Shown here one piece after another: positions 22,046 through 28,779 of a stretch of 28,931 bases of DNA; the first letter of the stretch is position 1, and each line of letters starts with the position of its first letter. The notes beneath the pieces are model-generated. The model was not told where the DNA came from. It made no database searches and saw only the letters and a list, made by a program, of their open reading frames with translations. The stretch comes from a virus. The translations under genes were made by a program, and so were the position numbers. The stretch covers positions 1 to 28,931 of IMG/VR virus record IMGVR_UViG_3300031223_000033; one strand, written 5' to 3'.

Positions 22046-23423
22046 CGTTTGGATTCATCTTAGGGATATCATTTGCATATTCATCATACTCCTGCGGGTC
22101 TGAGTACTTGACCTTGTTACCATCAAAGTGAATCCCAATTGTTTCTAGGGAACCCTCTCTGTATTTAGCAAAAGAGAATTCTGCATTAGCTCCCTTCTCA
22201 ACCAGCCAATCATCCAATGGTGAGTCTGGATAGTAGTATTCATGTCTATACAGAAATGTCACTATATCTGCATCCTGCTCAATAGCTCCAGACTCTCTAA
22301 GGTCTGATAACTTTGGATGCTTATCGGTTCTAGTCTCTACAGATCTATTGAGTTGGCTCAATGCTATCACAGGGATATTAAGCTCTTTTGCTATAAGCTT
22401 TAAGTTTCTAGTGATGGAAGATATCTCCTGTTCTCTTTGATTAACCTTAGTTTTGTCGACGACCAGCTGAATGTAGTCTACTATCAAAATCTTAATATCA
22501 TATTTTCTTTTTAATATTCGCGCCTTACTCACTATGTCTCTGATGTCCATCGAAGGGGTGTCTTCAATATATATTGGGAAATTCTGCATAGTATCAATTT
22601 TTTCTGATAGAGTAGTAAAATACTCAGGCTTCTCAAATCCTTTACGTATGATTTGAGATAAATGAAAGTTAGAATTTATTGATATGTGCCTAGCTGTTAA
22701 TTGATTGGTAGACATCTCCAATGAAAAGAATGCAGATGGGATGTTTTGTAAGCCACATTCCAGTAAAGTTTTCAATGCAAGAGAAGTTTTACCCATACCA
22801 GGACGTGCTGCAATAATAATAAGATCTGAAGGTTGCCATCCACCGGTAAAATCATCTAGAACTTTAAATCCTGTTGGTACACCTGTCAATTTCTTTTCAT
22901 CAGCATTACTAAGCATTTCAACACGTTTTAGATTGTCCTGAAGTGATTCACCATACGATTTAGTTTTGCGCCCACTAAAGACAATTTCATTTATATCATC
23001 ATTGCTTTTAGCATCTGAGTTTAACAGCTCTAAGGAGTCTGTAGAATCGTCCATTGCTAACTGGATGTTACGCTGTGACTTCTTTATAATTGATCGCTTA
23101 ATGTAATACTGAAGCAGCAGTCTGCAGTGATACTCAAGGTGAGTCGAAGATCCAGTCTTATTGCAAATTAAAACCAAATCGTAAGTAGGTACTTCTAGCT
23201 TTAAGTTCTTAAGCTTATCGTCCACAGTAAGCATATCTATTTTATCGTTGGCATTGTATATGGCTACGATAGCCTTAAATATCTTTTGCATCTTAGGATC
23301 AAAGAATATCTTAGCATCCTTTAGGATAGGCATAACTTCTACAGCTGCATCTGCGTTGGTTAACAAAGCACCTATCACAGTTTCTTCTAAATCTTTGTTA
23401 TATGGCATTTTCATTTCTCCCAT
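22020..23423 (-). CDS. dnaB: Replicative DNA helicase, DnaB family
   Basis: A 467-residue helicase. The N-terminal domain (about residues 8-110) starts NKDLEETVIGALLTNADAAV, as in DnaB. The C-terminal RecA-type domain has TGFKVLDDFTGGWQPSDLII, Walker A AARPGMGKTSLAL (205-217), SLEMSTNQLTARHIS, Walker B ILIVDYIQLV and VIALSQLNRSVETR, then LRESGAIEQDADIV and a final FAKYREGSLETI. All key motifs are present. It unwinds the fork and probably loads with the initiator encoded immediately upstream, whose stop overlaps its ATG (TAATG-type). A second Met at residues 4 or 6 could also serve. Confidence 0.96.
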   Translation of the reverse strand: MGEMKMPYNKDLEETVIGALLTNADAAVEVMPILKDAKIFFDPKMQKIFKAIVAIYNANDKIDMLTVDDKLKNLKLEVPTYDLVLICNKTGSSTHLEYHCRLLLQYYIKRSIIKKSQRNIQLAMDDSTDSLELLNSDAKSNDDINEIVFSGRKTKSYGESLQDNLKRVEMLSNADEKKLTGVPTGFKVLDDFTGGWQPSDLIIIAARPGMGKTSLALKTLLECGLQNIPSAFFSLEMSTNQLTARHISINSNFHLSQIIRKGFEKPEYFTTLSEKIDTMQNFPIYIEDTPSMDIRDIVSKARILKRKYDIKILIVDYIQLVVDKTKVNQREQEISSITRNLKLIAKELNIPVIALSQLNRSVETRTDKHPKLSDLRESGAIEQDADIVTFLYRHEYYYPDSPLDDWLVEKGANAEFSFAKYREGSLETIGIHFDGNKVKYSDPQEYDEYANDIPKMNPNDDENFYDA

Positions 23424-24085
23424 TATCTTACTTTTCTTAGGTAAACTGGTTTCTGTTCTTCTGGCTCGCTATACTTAGATTCATTCTTAGCATAATTTCT
23501 AGCGTATTTTGAAAGTCTGGAAAACAAACTATTTGCACTCCATTTAAGTTTGTTATTCTCAATTTCAATTTCTACAGTATCATTAAAATCTTGGACAAAC
23601 TTCTTTTTATCACTTATTGATTTATGATATCTCATTACAAATTCAGTTTCTAATCTTGAAGGATAATTTATTTTTAAGAAATCGAAAGCGACTATATCTC
23701 CCTTTGTATTATTAAGTAGTGTATTATTACCTTCATCATTTTCTAAATACCCCTGTTTAATATTCTCACTAGGGGTGTTTAATTTATTAACTAGGGTGTT
23801 TAATTTATTAACTACCCTTACGAGACGTTTAGAAACTACTTTTTGATCTCTAATTAATTGTATTTTAACAAAGCCTTTTGACTCTAATGATTTAATTATT
23901 TGAGTGCATCTACCTTTTGAAACACCAAACATTTCAGAAAAATGAGCATTACTGGCAAAACAGCCTTTTTCATTATCAAGTGAATCAATTTCAACTAAAA
24001 ATAGTTTCTCCATAATGCTCATATCTTTATTTAACCAAATCATTTTTGGTATCCATATCCCTTTAAAATCTCTGTGTATACTCAT
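23423..24085 (-). CDS. Replication initiator-like winged-helix protein
   Basis: A 220-residue protein starting MSIHRDFKGIWIPKMIWLNK, with SIMEKLFLVEIDSLDNEKGC, ASNAHFSEMFGVSKGRCTQI and IKSLESKGFVKIQ (residues about 22-77), the winged-helix form of phage initiators and lambda O-like proteins. A linker carries the tandem peptide VNKLNTL VNKLNT (about 91-104) encoded by a perfect DNA repeat. The C-terminal half (YPSRLETEFVMRYHKSISDK and WSANSLFSRLSKYARNYAKN) could bind the helicase. It is directly upstream of dnaB with overlapping stop and start. Its likely role is origin recognition and helicase loading; the repeat within the gene may be the origin. Confidence 0.78.
   Translation of the reverse strand: MSIHRDFKGIWIPKMIWLNKDMSIMEKLFLVEIDSLDNEKGCFASNAHFSEMFGVSKGRCTQIIKSLESKGFVKIQLIRDQKVVSKRLVRVVNKLNTLVNKLNTPSENIKQGYLENDEGNNTLLNNTKGDIVAFDFLKINYPSRLETEFVMRYHKSISDKKKFVQDFNDTVEIEIENNKLKWSANSLFSRLSKYARNYAKNESKYSEPEEQKPVYLRKVR
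23773..23814. repeat. Perfect 2 x 21 bp tandem repeat inside the initiator gene, candidate origin
   Basis: Copies at 23773-23793 and 23794-23814 are identical (GGGTGTTTAATTTATTAACT plus A). The unit is AT-rich and 21 bp is close to two helical turns and to known iteron lengths. Lambda and related phages carry their iteron origin inside the O gene, which makes this the best origin candidate in the window. Confidence 0.6.
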
Positions 24086-24104
24086 ACTTTAATATTTAAT
24101 AATT

Positions 24105-24131
24105 AAGCCCACAGAAGAAGCCTGTGGGCTT
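24105..24131 (-). other. Strong hairpin between the 236-residue gene and the initiator
   Basis: AAGCCCACAG pairs perfectly with CTGTGGGCTT around a 7-nt loop, GC-rich for this genome. It lies 5 nt after the stop at 24136 and 19 nt before the initiator ATG. The following bases are AT-rich but lack a T-run, so it may be a weak terminator, an attenuator or an mRNA end-stabiliser. Confidence 0.6.
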
Positions 24132-24135
24132 ATAA

Positions 24136-24846
24136 TTAATAAACTTCTATAACTCTTAGATCAGGGAATCTTTCCTTAATGACCGCTACTTCTGCATCAA
24201 TTAGATTATCAGAAACATCATTCACATAATCCCTAGCTTCAGGTGAAATCAACTGACAGCTTAAATCTGTGCTATCTATATAAATTTCAATTTCAATAAG
24301 TTCTTTGCCATGGTATTCAAAAACAGGAATATTAACCTTAAAAGCGTCTGGGATGTTGGAATCCACAGCCTGATCCATTAGGATCTTTTTGTTACCACGG
24401 TTATCATCATTGCTTTCAATCTCCTTATTAACTTTAGCCTTAAATGATTTTAGAACTTTTACAAGATGCATAGCCTTGTCTTTAGTTTCAAAATAACTTC
24501 GGTTCATTTTTATAAAGTCTGCAAGTTCATGGGTAGTTCTCGATTGACCAGTGTTAATATCAAACTCTTCGAAGATCTTAGAAAATCGTAATTGACCAGA
24601 GTAAATTTCAGAATTAGGCCAGCCTTCCCTCACAACTAAATCCAATTGTCTTTTTGGCTTATTTACTAATAAAATAGAATAGGAAATATGTTCATGTAAG
24701 CTTTTACTTAAAATTTCATTTGCCATTTTCAAGGTTCCTTCATACACAACAGCATTCCCGAATTCAGGATATTGCACTGGAGCATCACCTTTTAAAATGG
24801 TCAGTTTATCACCTTCGGTGAATATGTTTAATTTTTCGTTTTCCAT
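24136..24846 (-). CDS. Hypothetical early protein (DUF2303-like at low confidence)
   Basis: A 236-residue acidic protein. It begins MENEKLNIFTEGDKLTILKG and has AVVYEGTLKMANEIL, a central RTTHELADFIKMNRSYF block, a long helix (KVLKSFKAKVNKEI) and a strand-rich end (IEIEIYIDSTDLSCQLISPE) closing with VIEVY. The H-E-L-A-D-F-I segment recalls DUF2303 phage proteins, which often lie near recombination or replication genes. I have no motif for a catalytic role. It starts where the 139-residue gene stops (1-nt overlap) and is followed by a strong hairpin. Confidence 0.6.
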   Translation of the reverse strand: MENEKLNIFTEGDKLTILKGDAPVQYPEFGNAVVYEGTLKMANEILSKSLHEHISYSILLVNKPKRQLDLVVREGWPNSEIYSGQLRFSKIFEEFDINTGQSRTTHELADFIKMNRSYFETKDKAMHLVKVLKSFKAKVNKEIESNDDNRGNKKILMDQAVDSNIPDAFKVNIPVFEYHGKELIEIEIYIDSTDLSCQLISPEARDYVNDVSDNLIDAEVAVIKERFPDLRVIEVY

Positions 24847-25265
24847 TAGTTTGCTTTCTTAGAATCATTTATAATTCGAAATTGTCTTTCGTCCTGAGTC
24901 AATGGACGTTGTTTTATGAGCTTCCCATCTCCATTGTAAAAACCCATAAATCCTTCTTCCTGGTCAGCTATCAAGTAAACTTCTTCTTCAACTTCTTCTA
25001 TACCAGATCTTACTTGACCCATTAATAATGCTGTGAGTTGTTTTCTAGGTTTAACTTTAATTTTCCATTCATCCATAAATTCTTTCTTCTGTTCATCCAG
25101 TCTAGAGATCTCGATAAACTCAGTAGTTAATTCATCCTTAAGAGCATTAATCGTTTCTGGGTCTAGCTCTTTAGGGTAAATCATCTTTTCGGCTCGCTCA
25201 CAGTTATCTTTTAAGGCCTGTAAACGATCTTTCTTAGATTCGTTTTGTAAAAAGGTTTTTTCCAT
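24846..25265 (-). CDS. Hypothetical early protein
   Basis: A 139-residue charged protein: a helical first half (KKDRLQALKDNCERAEKMIY, ALKDELTTEFIEISRLDEQK) and a second half with strands (VEEEVYLIADQEEGFMGFYN) ending with RPLTQDERQFRIINDS. It overlaps the 236-residue gene by one base (TAATG-type), and the pair probably works together. The coiled-coil start is compatible with a subunit role. No known family recognised. Confidence 0.6.
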   Translation of the reverse strand: MEKTFLQNESKKDRLQALKDNCERAEKMIYPKELDPETINALKDELTTEFIEISRLDEQKKEFMDEWKIKVKPRKQLTALLMGQVRSGIEEVEEEVYLIADQEEGFMGFYNGDGKLIKQRPLTQDERQFRIINDSKKAN

Positions 25266-25283
25266 TTTGTTGTTTGTGTTTAA

Positions 25284-25595
25284 TTAATAATCGGGTTCAA
25301 TGATTTGTATAATTTCTCTAGCATGGTCAACCATGCTGTAGATAGATTTTTGCATGGCATTATCCATAAGTAATAATCTAATTTGAAGATCTTCAACACT
25401 CATATTCATGAAATGTTGATTAATCTGAAAGTGATTGGCAATCTCATAATCTTTGCAGTCAGAAGTATATTTAGCTATAAAACACGCCAATATCTTTTCT
25501 GTGGTGTCCTTTACACCAGTAACTTGATTCAGTTTTACTTCAAAATTATGCATCACAAGATTTGTTATAATCTTTAGGTTTTTGGTAGATTCCAT
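25284..25595 (-). CDS. Hypothetical helical protein, DnaA domain IV-like pattern
   Basis: A 103-residue, all-helical-looking protein. ILACFIAKYTSDCKDYEIAN HFQINQHFM (residues about 34-62) recalls the DnaA C-terminal helix-turn-helix (A-x-x-L-A-R-x-x-T-x-x-S-x-x-E-I-G-x-x-F), which small Bacteroidetes phage proteins sometimes carry, but the D-H-T-T-V signature is not clear. It could bind DNA near the replication genes. It is 18 nt upstream of the 139-residue gene. The function is a suggestion only. Confidence 0.55.
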   Translation of the reverse strand: MESTKNLKIITNLVMHNFEVKLNQVTGVKDTTEKILACFIAKYTSDCKDYEIANHFQINQHFMNMSVEDLQIRLLLMDNAMQKSIYSMVDHAREIIQIIEPDY

Positions 25596-25612
25596 ATTGC
25601 AATTATTTAGGT

Positions 25613-25759
25613 TTAACCCGTTTTTTTACAAATAGAACATCTGTCTAAAAAGCTTTCTGCTTCAGGATCACAAAGGCCATTAATTTTTGAGCAGTACTTT
25701 TTACCAACTCTACAGTTGAAGGTTGGTCTATTCTGAATTTTTTTTAAGTTAGTTTCCAT
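25613..25759 (-). CDS. Small cysteine-rich protein
   Basis: A 48-residue frame, ATG at 25759 to TAA at 25615. It carries five cysteines in the order FNCRVGKKYCSKINGLCDPE, then RCSICKKTG. A final C-x-x-C pair and spaced earlier cysteines suggest a small zinc-binding fold. It fits exactly between its neighbours in the same direction, which supports it as a gene despite its size. The role could be nucleic-acid or protein binding in early infection, but nothing shows which. Confidence 0.6.
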   Translation of the reverse strand: METNLKKIQNRPTFNCRVGKKYCSKINGLCDPEAESFLDRCSICKKTG

Positions 25760-25769
25760 AGTTTATAAA

Positions 25770-25856
25770 TTATTGCCTAATAGCCCATGCAGCAGCTGAA
25801 CCCCATTGCTGTAATTCCTTGTAAAATTGTTTTAGAAGTTTTTTAGCTTTTTCCAT
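25770..25856 (-). CDS. Micro-ORF, helical peptide
   Basis: A 28-residue frame, ATG at 25856 to TAA at 25772: MEKAKKLLKQFYKELQQWGS followed by AAAWAIRQ. It would form one amphipathic helix. It starts 5 nt after the stop of the upstream gene and ends 11 nt before the Cys-rich gene, so spacing favours a real gene. No family recognised. Confidence 0.45.
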   Translation of the reverse strand: MEKAKKLLKQFYKELQQWGSAAAWAIRQ

Positions 25857-25860
25857 AGTC

Positions 25861-26052
25861 TTATTTTTTTCGCTTCCTCTTTTTTCTTGCTTTCCTGTTT
25901 TTGGCAAAACTTTCAATTTGCTTTCTGTAATTCACAACAGGCTCATGAGGGTCAATCCAAGGTTCCTCAAAACGATGTCTTGCCTTGATTTCAAACCAAT
26001 CTACATCTGTGGAATTATCTTTTTCAAAAGGATTATTACTAGGGTTATACAT
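25861..26052 (-). CDS. Hypothetical small protein with strongly basic tail
   Basis: A 63-residue protein: a Pro/Asn-rich start (MYNPSNNPFEKDNSTDVDWF), a middle with EIKARHRFEEPWIDPHEP and an end that is nearly all Lys/Arg (KNRKARKKRKRKK). The basic tail suggests nucleic-acid binding. It lies 4 nt after the upstream gene in the early operon. Function unknown. Confidence 0.55.
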   Translation of the reverse strand: MYNPSNNPFEKDNSTDVDWFEIKARHRFEEPWIDPHEPVVNYRKQIESFAKNRKARKKRKRKK

Positions 26053-26056
26053 AGCT

Positions 26057-26362
26057 TTACTGTCTTAAGTTTTGAAGTTTTTGTATTGCTTTTGTTCTTA
26101 GTTTCCAAACAGATCTATTGCCTTTATTCAGCATTATGAGATCATCTTCTTTAGCGTATTTCTTAAGAAAGATCTTTACGGCCTGTCGTGATATTTTACC
26201 AAATACCTGTGCATCCGAGAGTTCCTTAAAACTGGCAAATACCTTTCTACTCACTAGCTCTTTTGCAGATTGTACCTTTAACCTTTCTTGCACAAGATCT
26301 CTAGGAGCAATCATAAGATCATTGCTTTTTAGATAGTCTACAAATTGATCTAGAGTGCTCAT
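26057..26362 (-). CDS. Hypothetical early protein, possible DNA-binding
   Basis: A 101-residue basic, helical protein: MSTLDQFVDYLKSNDLMIAP, then LVSRKVFASFKELSDAQVFG and KISRQAVKIFLKKYAKEDD. The segment ISRQAVKIFLKKYA could be a recognition helix, and RSVWKLRTKAIQKLQ a trailing basic helix. Its start overlaps the stop of the upstream gene by one base, so they are coupled. No family recognised. Confidence 0.6.
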   Translation of the reverse strand: MSTLDQFVDYLKSNDLMIAPRDLVQERLKVQSAKELVSRKVFASFKELSDAQVFGKISRQAVKIFLKKYAKEDDLIMLNKGNRSVWKLRTKAIQKLQNLRQ

Positions 26363-26637
26363 TATTCTTTTTTTAAAGTATCTACAATAGATTCCAATTC
26401 AAGTATCATCTCTACCTTATGGGCTCTCATATTCCAGAATTCGTGAAGCTTTTTTAGCTTATGATAATCTCTGTAACTTGGATCAAGTTCTTGAACAATC
26501 ACACAGAATGCAGATCGATTATCAAAGCCCATTTTCTGAAACTCATTAATAATATTTACACACCTTGCAAATAGTTGCATCCTCTCATTATGCGGTGTAA
26601 TTGATATTGCTTCCATATATTTGTTTTTAAATTGCAT
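26362..26637 (-). CDS. Hypothetical early protein, first gene behind the 26666 promoter
   Basis: From the ATG at 26637 the protein has 91 residues (MQFKNKYMEAISITPHNERM onward). An ATG at 26679 in the same frame would add 14 residues but lies upstream of the -7 box at 26666-26673, so I choose the inner start. The segment VQELDPSYRDYHKLKKLHEF then WNMRA has a form I associate with small Bacteroidetes phage proteins of unknown role. It is helical and has no signal peptide or enzyme motif. Confidence 0.6.
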   Translation of the reverse strand: MQFKNKYMEAISITPHNERMQLFARCVNIINEFQKMGFDNRSAFCVIVQELDPSYRDYHKLKKLHEFWNMRAHKVEMILELESIVDTLKKE

Positions 26638-26665
26638 AGATTTTGAATAAAAATCTTTGTCAAGA

Positions 26666-26673
26666 CAAATATA
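26666..26673 (-). promoter_or_regulatory. Early promoter -7 box (TATATTTG)
   Basis: A perfect Bacteroidetes -7 element on the minus strand, about 29 nt before the chosen ATG at 26637. The -33 position reads ATT rather than TTG, so it is weaker or needs help. It would drive the early and replication run towards 15.9 kb. Confidence 0.55.
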
Positions 26674-26679
26674 ATACAA

Positions 26680-26831
26680 ATTCTATACTTTTAATGTACT
26701 AATAAGGTATTTTGTTTAAATAATTTATAACTAACTAACTATGAAGGGTTTAACAATTAAAGAAACAATAGAAATTATTAAGGAAAAGCATTATTTTTCC
26801 AATCATAATTCGTAAACTATTCGTAAACATT
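26680..26831. promoter_or_regulatory. Intergenic control region between the HTH operon and the early operon
   Basis: About 150 bp, AT-rich. It holds an 11-bp-period tandem repeat ATTCGTAAAC (26808-26817 and 26819-26828) right after the HTH gene, then the sequences leading to the -7 box at 26666. A 24-codon frame on the plus strand (26741-26815) is present but not supported. The repeats are a candidate regulator binding site. Confidence 0.4.
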
Positions 26832-27098
26832 TTAATTAAAAAACAATCTCTTAAACTCATTTTCATCTATCTCTGAAGGAATAATATAGGGTGTGAGTTC
26901 TAAGGCTCCACAGATCTTAAGGTAAGTGGTCAATAACATTTCGGTTTCACCTTTTAAATTTCTAATCAAAGTAGACTCATTAATTTCAATTAATTCTGAA
27001 AGTTTCAATTGTGTAATCTTTTTTTCCTTCATTCGGTCTTTGATGAAGTCAAATATTAGTTGCTTACCTAATTTTGACGACATGTTATAGTTTGGCAT
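26832..27098 (-). CDS. Cro/CI-type HTH regulator
   Basis: An 88-residue protein with an HTH of the Xre type: IFDFIKDRMKEKKITQLKLS (helix 1-2), ELIEINESTLIRNLKGET (helix 2-turn-recognition helix) and TYLKICGALELTPYI. It has a short C-terminal tail and no separate peptidase or sensor domain, so it is not a full CI/LexA-like repressor. It starts 8 nt after the ART-like gene, so both come from the promoter at 27536-27565. It may repress that promoter through the dyad, or act as antitoxin to the upstream product (inference). Confidence 0.8.
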   Translation of the reverse strand: MPNYNMSSKLGKQLIFDFIKDRMKEKKITQLKLSELIEINESTLIRNLKGETEMLLTTYLKICGALELTPYIIPSEIDENEFKRLFFN

Positions 27099-27106
27099 AG
27101 CTCATT

Positions 27107-27505
27107 TTAGTTTTCTTGTCTTTTAAATTCCTTACTTTGCTTTAAAACATTTTCATAAGATAGTTTTTTGAAGCTTCCATCTATACAATTAACTTCCCCA
27201 AATAATATAAATTGTATTCCATCTATTGTCGCAGCACCATCATAATTTTCTATTTGTTCTTGAGTGAAATTTTTAACACCTTCATCAATATTACAATGGC
27301 TTTCTTTTAAAAATCTTAATGTATCATTTTTAAATCCAAAAGAATAAATACAAGGTGTTTCTTGTAATTCAGCATATTCAGAAGCAATTTCTATTTCACT
27401 AGAATAAAAAGAACCAGCATTCATTTTTTTTAATCCACTATTTGCCCCTCTATATAAATTTAAATATCTTCCTATGTTTCCTGTTGTGTCGATTGATAAT
27501 TCCAT
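27107..27505 (-). CDS. ADP-ribosyltransferase-like protein (putative)
   Basis: From the ATG at 27505 the product has 132 residues. An ATG at 27565 would lie upstream of the -7 box, and the Met at 27532 would be at the transcript start, so the inner start fits the promoter. Residues about 16-45 read NLYRGANSGLKKMNAGSFYS then SEIEIASEYAE. This is the layout of the ADP-ribosyltransferase fold: an Arg on strand 1 (YRG), an aromatic/S-x-S block (GSFYSS) and an A-x-x-Y-A helix. A late IQFILFGEVN could give the Glu. T4 and other phages inject or express such enzymes to modify host RNA polymerase or other targets. The call is from pattern only. Confidence 0.5.
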   Translation of the reverse strand: MELSIDTTGNIGRYLNLYRGANSGLKKMNAGSFYSSEIEIASEYAELQETPCIYSFGFKNDTLRFLKESHCNIDEGVKNFTQEQIENYDGAATIDGIQFILFGEVNCIDGSFKKLSYENVLKQSKEFKRQEN

Positions 27506-27535
27506 AGTTTCTAAGTGTTGAATTAATTGCATACA

Positions 27536-27565
27536 CAAATATAAAACAAACTTGCACATCTGCAA
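27536..27565 (-). promoter_or_regulatory. Promoter of the ART-like/HTH operon
   Basis: TTG (27565-27563), a 19-nt spacer and TATATTTG (27543-27536) form the best match in the window to the Bacteroidetes -33/-7 consensus. It lies between the stop at 27596 and the ATG at 27505, so transcription would start about 7 nt after the box and leave a leader of some 25 nt. Confidence 0.75.
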
Positions 27566-27567
27566 GT
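27550..27567. promoter_or_regulatory. Operator-like dyad over the -33 box
   Basis: ACTTGCA and TGCAAGT form perfect 7-bp arms with a CATC spacer. The left half covers the TTG of the promoter. An HTH dimer bound here would block RNA polymerase, and the HTH protein at 26832-27098 in the same operon is the natural candidate. Confidence 0.6.
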
Positions 27568-27595
27568 AATAAAAGAAACTTTAACATATTTATTT

Positions 27596-28138
27596 TTAGA
27601 ATCGAATCAATTTATAAGTAAGTCCTAAACCCAAATAAGGAGCAAATCCATTTTGACTATAAGTCATTCCAACAGATGGACCAATTACAAATTGATAGTT
27701 TTTCATCTTCATATCAGTTTGTGCTTTTCGAGCCTTAAGCCTGTAATTAAGAGCCATAGATTGTACTTCGCCCTGCACTCCTCCAGTTACGGTGGCGGTA
27801 AAATAACTATCCTCAAAGGTTTTAGAATAGTCTTGTATGCTAATAGCGTCTAAGAATAGCTTATAACGGTCAAATTCAGATTTTAGATCTTTATAATCTT
27901 CTGCAAGCTTAATATTAACTTTGTTTTTGATGTAGATAATAGAATCTTTGTAGACTATAGAATCTTTCCTTTTAATTGGAAATTGCAAAACGTTATAGTC
28001 TAGCTTAAAAACGCCTTCTTTCTCAGGCACTTCGACAGTTATAGTTTTTATCTTATTTGGCTCTGAGCATTGTTTTATATTGCACACAAGCAATATGACG
28101 ATAATGATACTAAGAATTATTGTTTTATCTATTTTCAT
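27596..28138 (-). CDS. Membrane-anchored envelope protein, possible spanin-like lysis partner
   Basis: A 180-residue protein. Residues 5-23 are strongly hydrophobic (KTIILSIIIVILLVCNIKQC), either a membrane anchor or a lipoprotein-type signal with a Cys. A charged helical, possibly coiled-coil region follows (KLAEDYKDLKSEFDRYKLFL). The end resembles outer-membrane strands: YQFVIGPSVGMTYSQNGF and APYLGLGLTYKLIRF. An inner-anchor-plus-rod-plus-outer-strands plan fits a protein that spans the periplasm. It starts 12 nt after the M15-like peptidase gene. A spanin or lysis-accessory role is inferred from position and topology. Confidence 0.6.
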   Translation of the reverse strand: MKIDKTIILSIIIVILLVCNIKQCSEPNKIKTITVEVPEKEGVFKLDYNVLQFPIKRKDSIVYKDSIIYIKNKVNIKLAEDYKDLKSEFDRYKLFLDAISIQDYSKTFEDSYFTATVTGGVQGEVQSMALNYRLKARKAQTDMKMKNYQFVIGPSVGMTYSQNGFAPYLGLGLTYKLIRF

Positions 28139-28150
28139 CTGTTTATTTTT

Positions 28151-28756
28151 TTACATGTCGAATTGAAAAACTTTTGGATTATAGGGCAGATCGCAAACAT
28201 CTAAGTGTACCCATGTGATTTGCCTATTGTTCACTTTTCTAATTAATCGGATAGGATAAGGAAGCATAGAAGATCTTTCTCTAAGCCATTCCCTATGCTC
28301 TTCTGCTGTTTGCCCGTTCACATCGTAATCTATACCCATAGCTAGAACATGTCCAGATAACCATGGATCATTTTCTCGAGCTCTTTTCTGTAGCATTGGC
28401 GTGGAAGTATCTCTAAGACCTCTTTCATCCAGATTTCCTCCATTCATCCAGTTGTTGATCGTAATACCTGAATTAACATTTTTTCTTATCCAGAGCAAGT
28501 TTTCAAGTAGACGAATATCGAATCTAGCCAGAAAAAAATAATCGCTTCTGTCCTTAAATTTCCTGTAAACCCCCGGACTTACTAGTTCTCTAATATCAAA
28601 ATAAACTAGTATCTGGTCGTATATTTCTTTTGTAGATAAAGAGTCTACTTGAACTGCTTCCACAGTTATTTTTTCAGCTTTTGAGGAGCATTGTATAATA
28701 TTGGGCAAAAGAAACATGCCAAGTACAATGGTAAGTATTACAGGTGTTTTTTTCAT
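28151..28756 (-). CDS. M15-like peptidase, probable endolysin, with lipoprotein-like signal
   Basis: A 201-residue protein. The start MKKTPVILTIVLGMFLLPNI then IQCSS is a signal sequence with a possible lipidated Cys 23 (the lipobox is imperfect). The catalytic domain has PWLSGHVLAMGIDYDV (His 136, Asp 143, the S-x-H-x6-D zinc motif) and a C-terminal VHLDV (His 184, Asp 186), the layout of D-Ala-D-Ala peptidases of family M15. The N-SG-I motif (VNSGITINNWMNGG) is also typical. It cuts peptidoglycan cross-links. A signal peptide or lipid anchor lets it act without a holin, or as a membrane-tethered lysin. No holin is visible beside it. Confidence 0.8.
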   Translation of the reverse strand: MKKTPVILTIVLGMFLLPNIIQCSSKAEKITVEAVQVDSLSTKEIYDQILVYFDIRELVSPGVYRKFKDRSDYFFLARFDIRLLENLLWIRKNVNSGITINNWMNGGNLDERGLRDTSTPMLQKRARENDPWLSGHVLAMGIDYDVNGQTAEEHREWLRERSSMLPYPIRLIRKVNNRQITWVHLDVCDLPYNPKVFQFDM

Positions 28757-28779
28757 AAGTGATTTAAAGTAATATTAAA

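Noticed and set aside
26741-26815. 24-codon plus-strand frame (MKGLTIKETIEIIKEKHYFS...)
   Set aside because: It would be the only plus-strand gene, has no convincing promoter box and overlaps the repeat region. Peptide composition alone is not enough.
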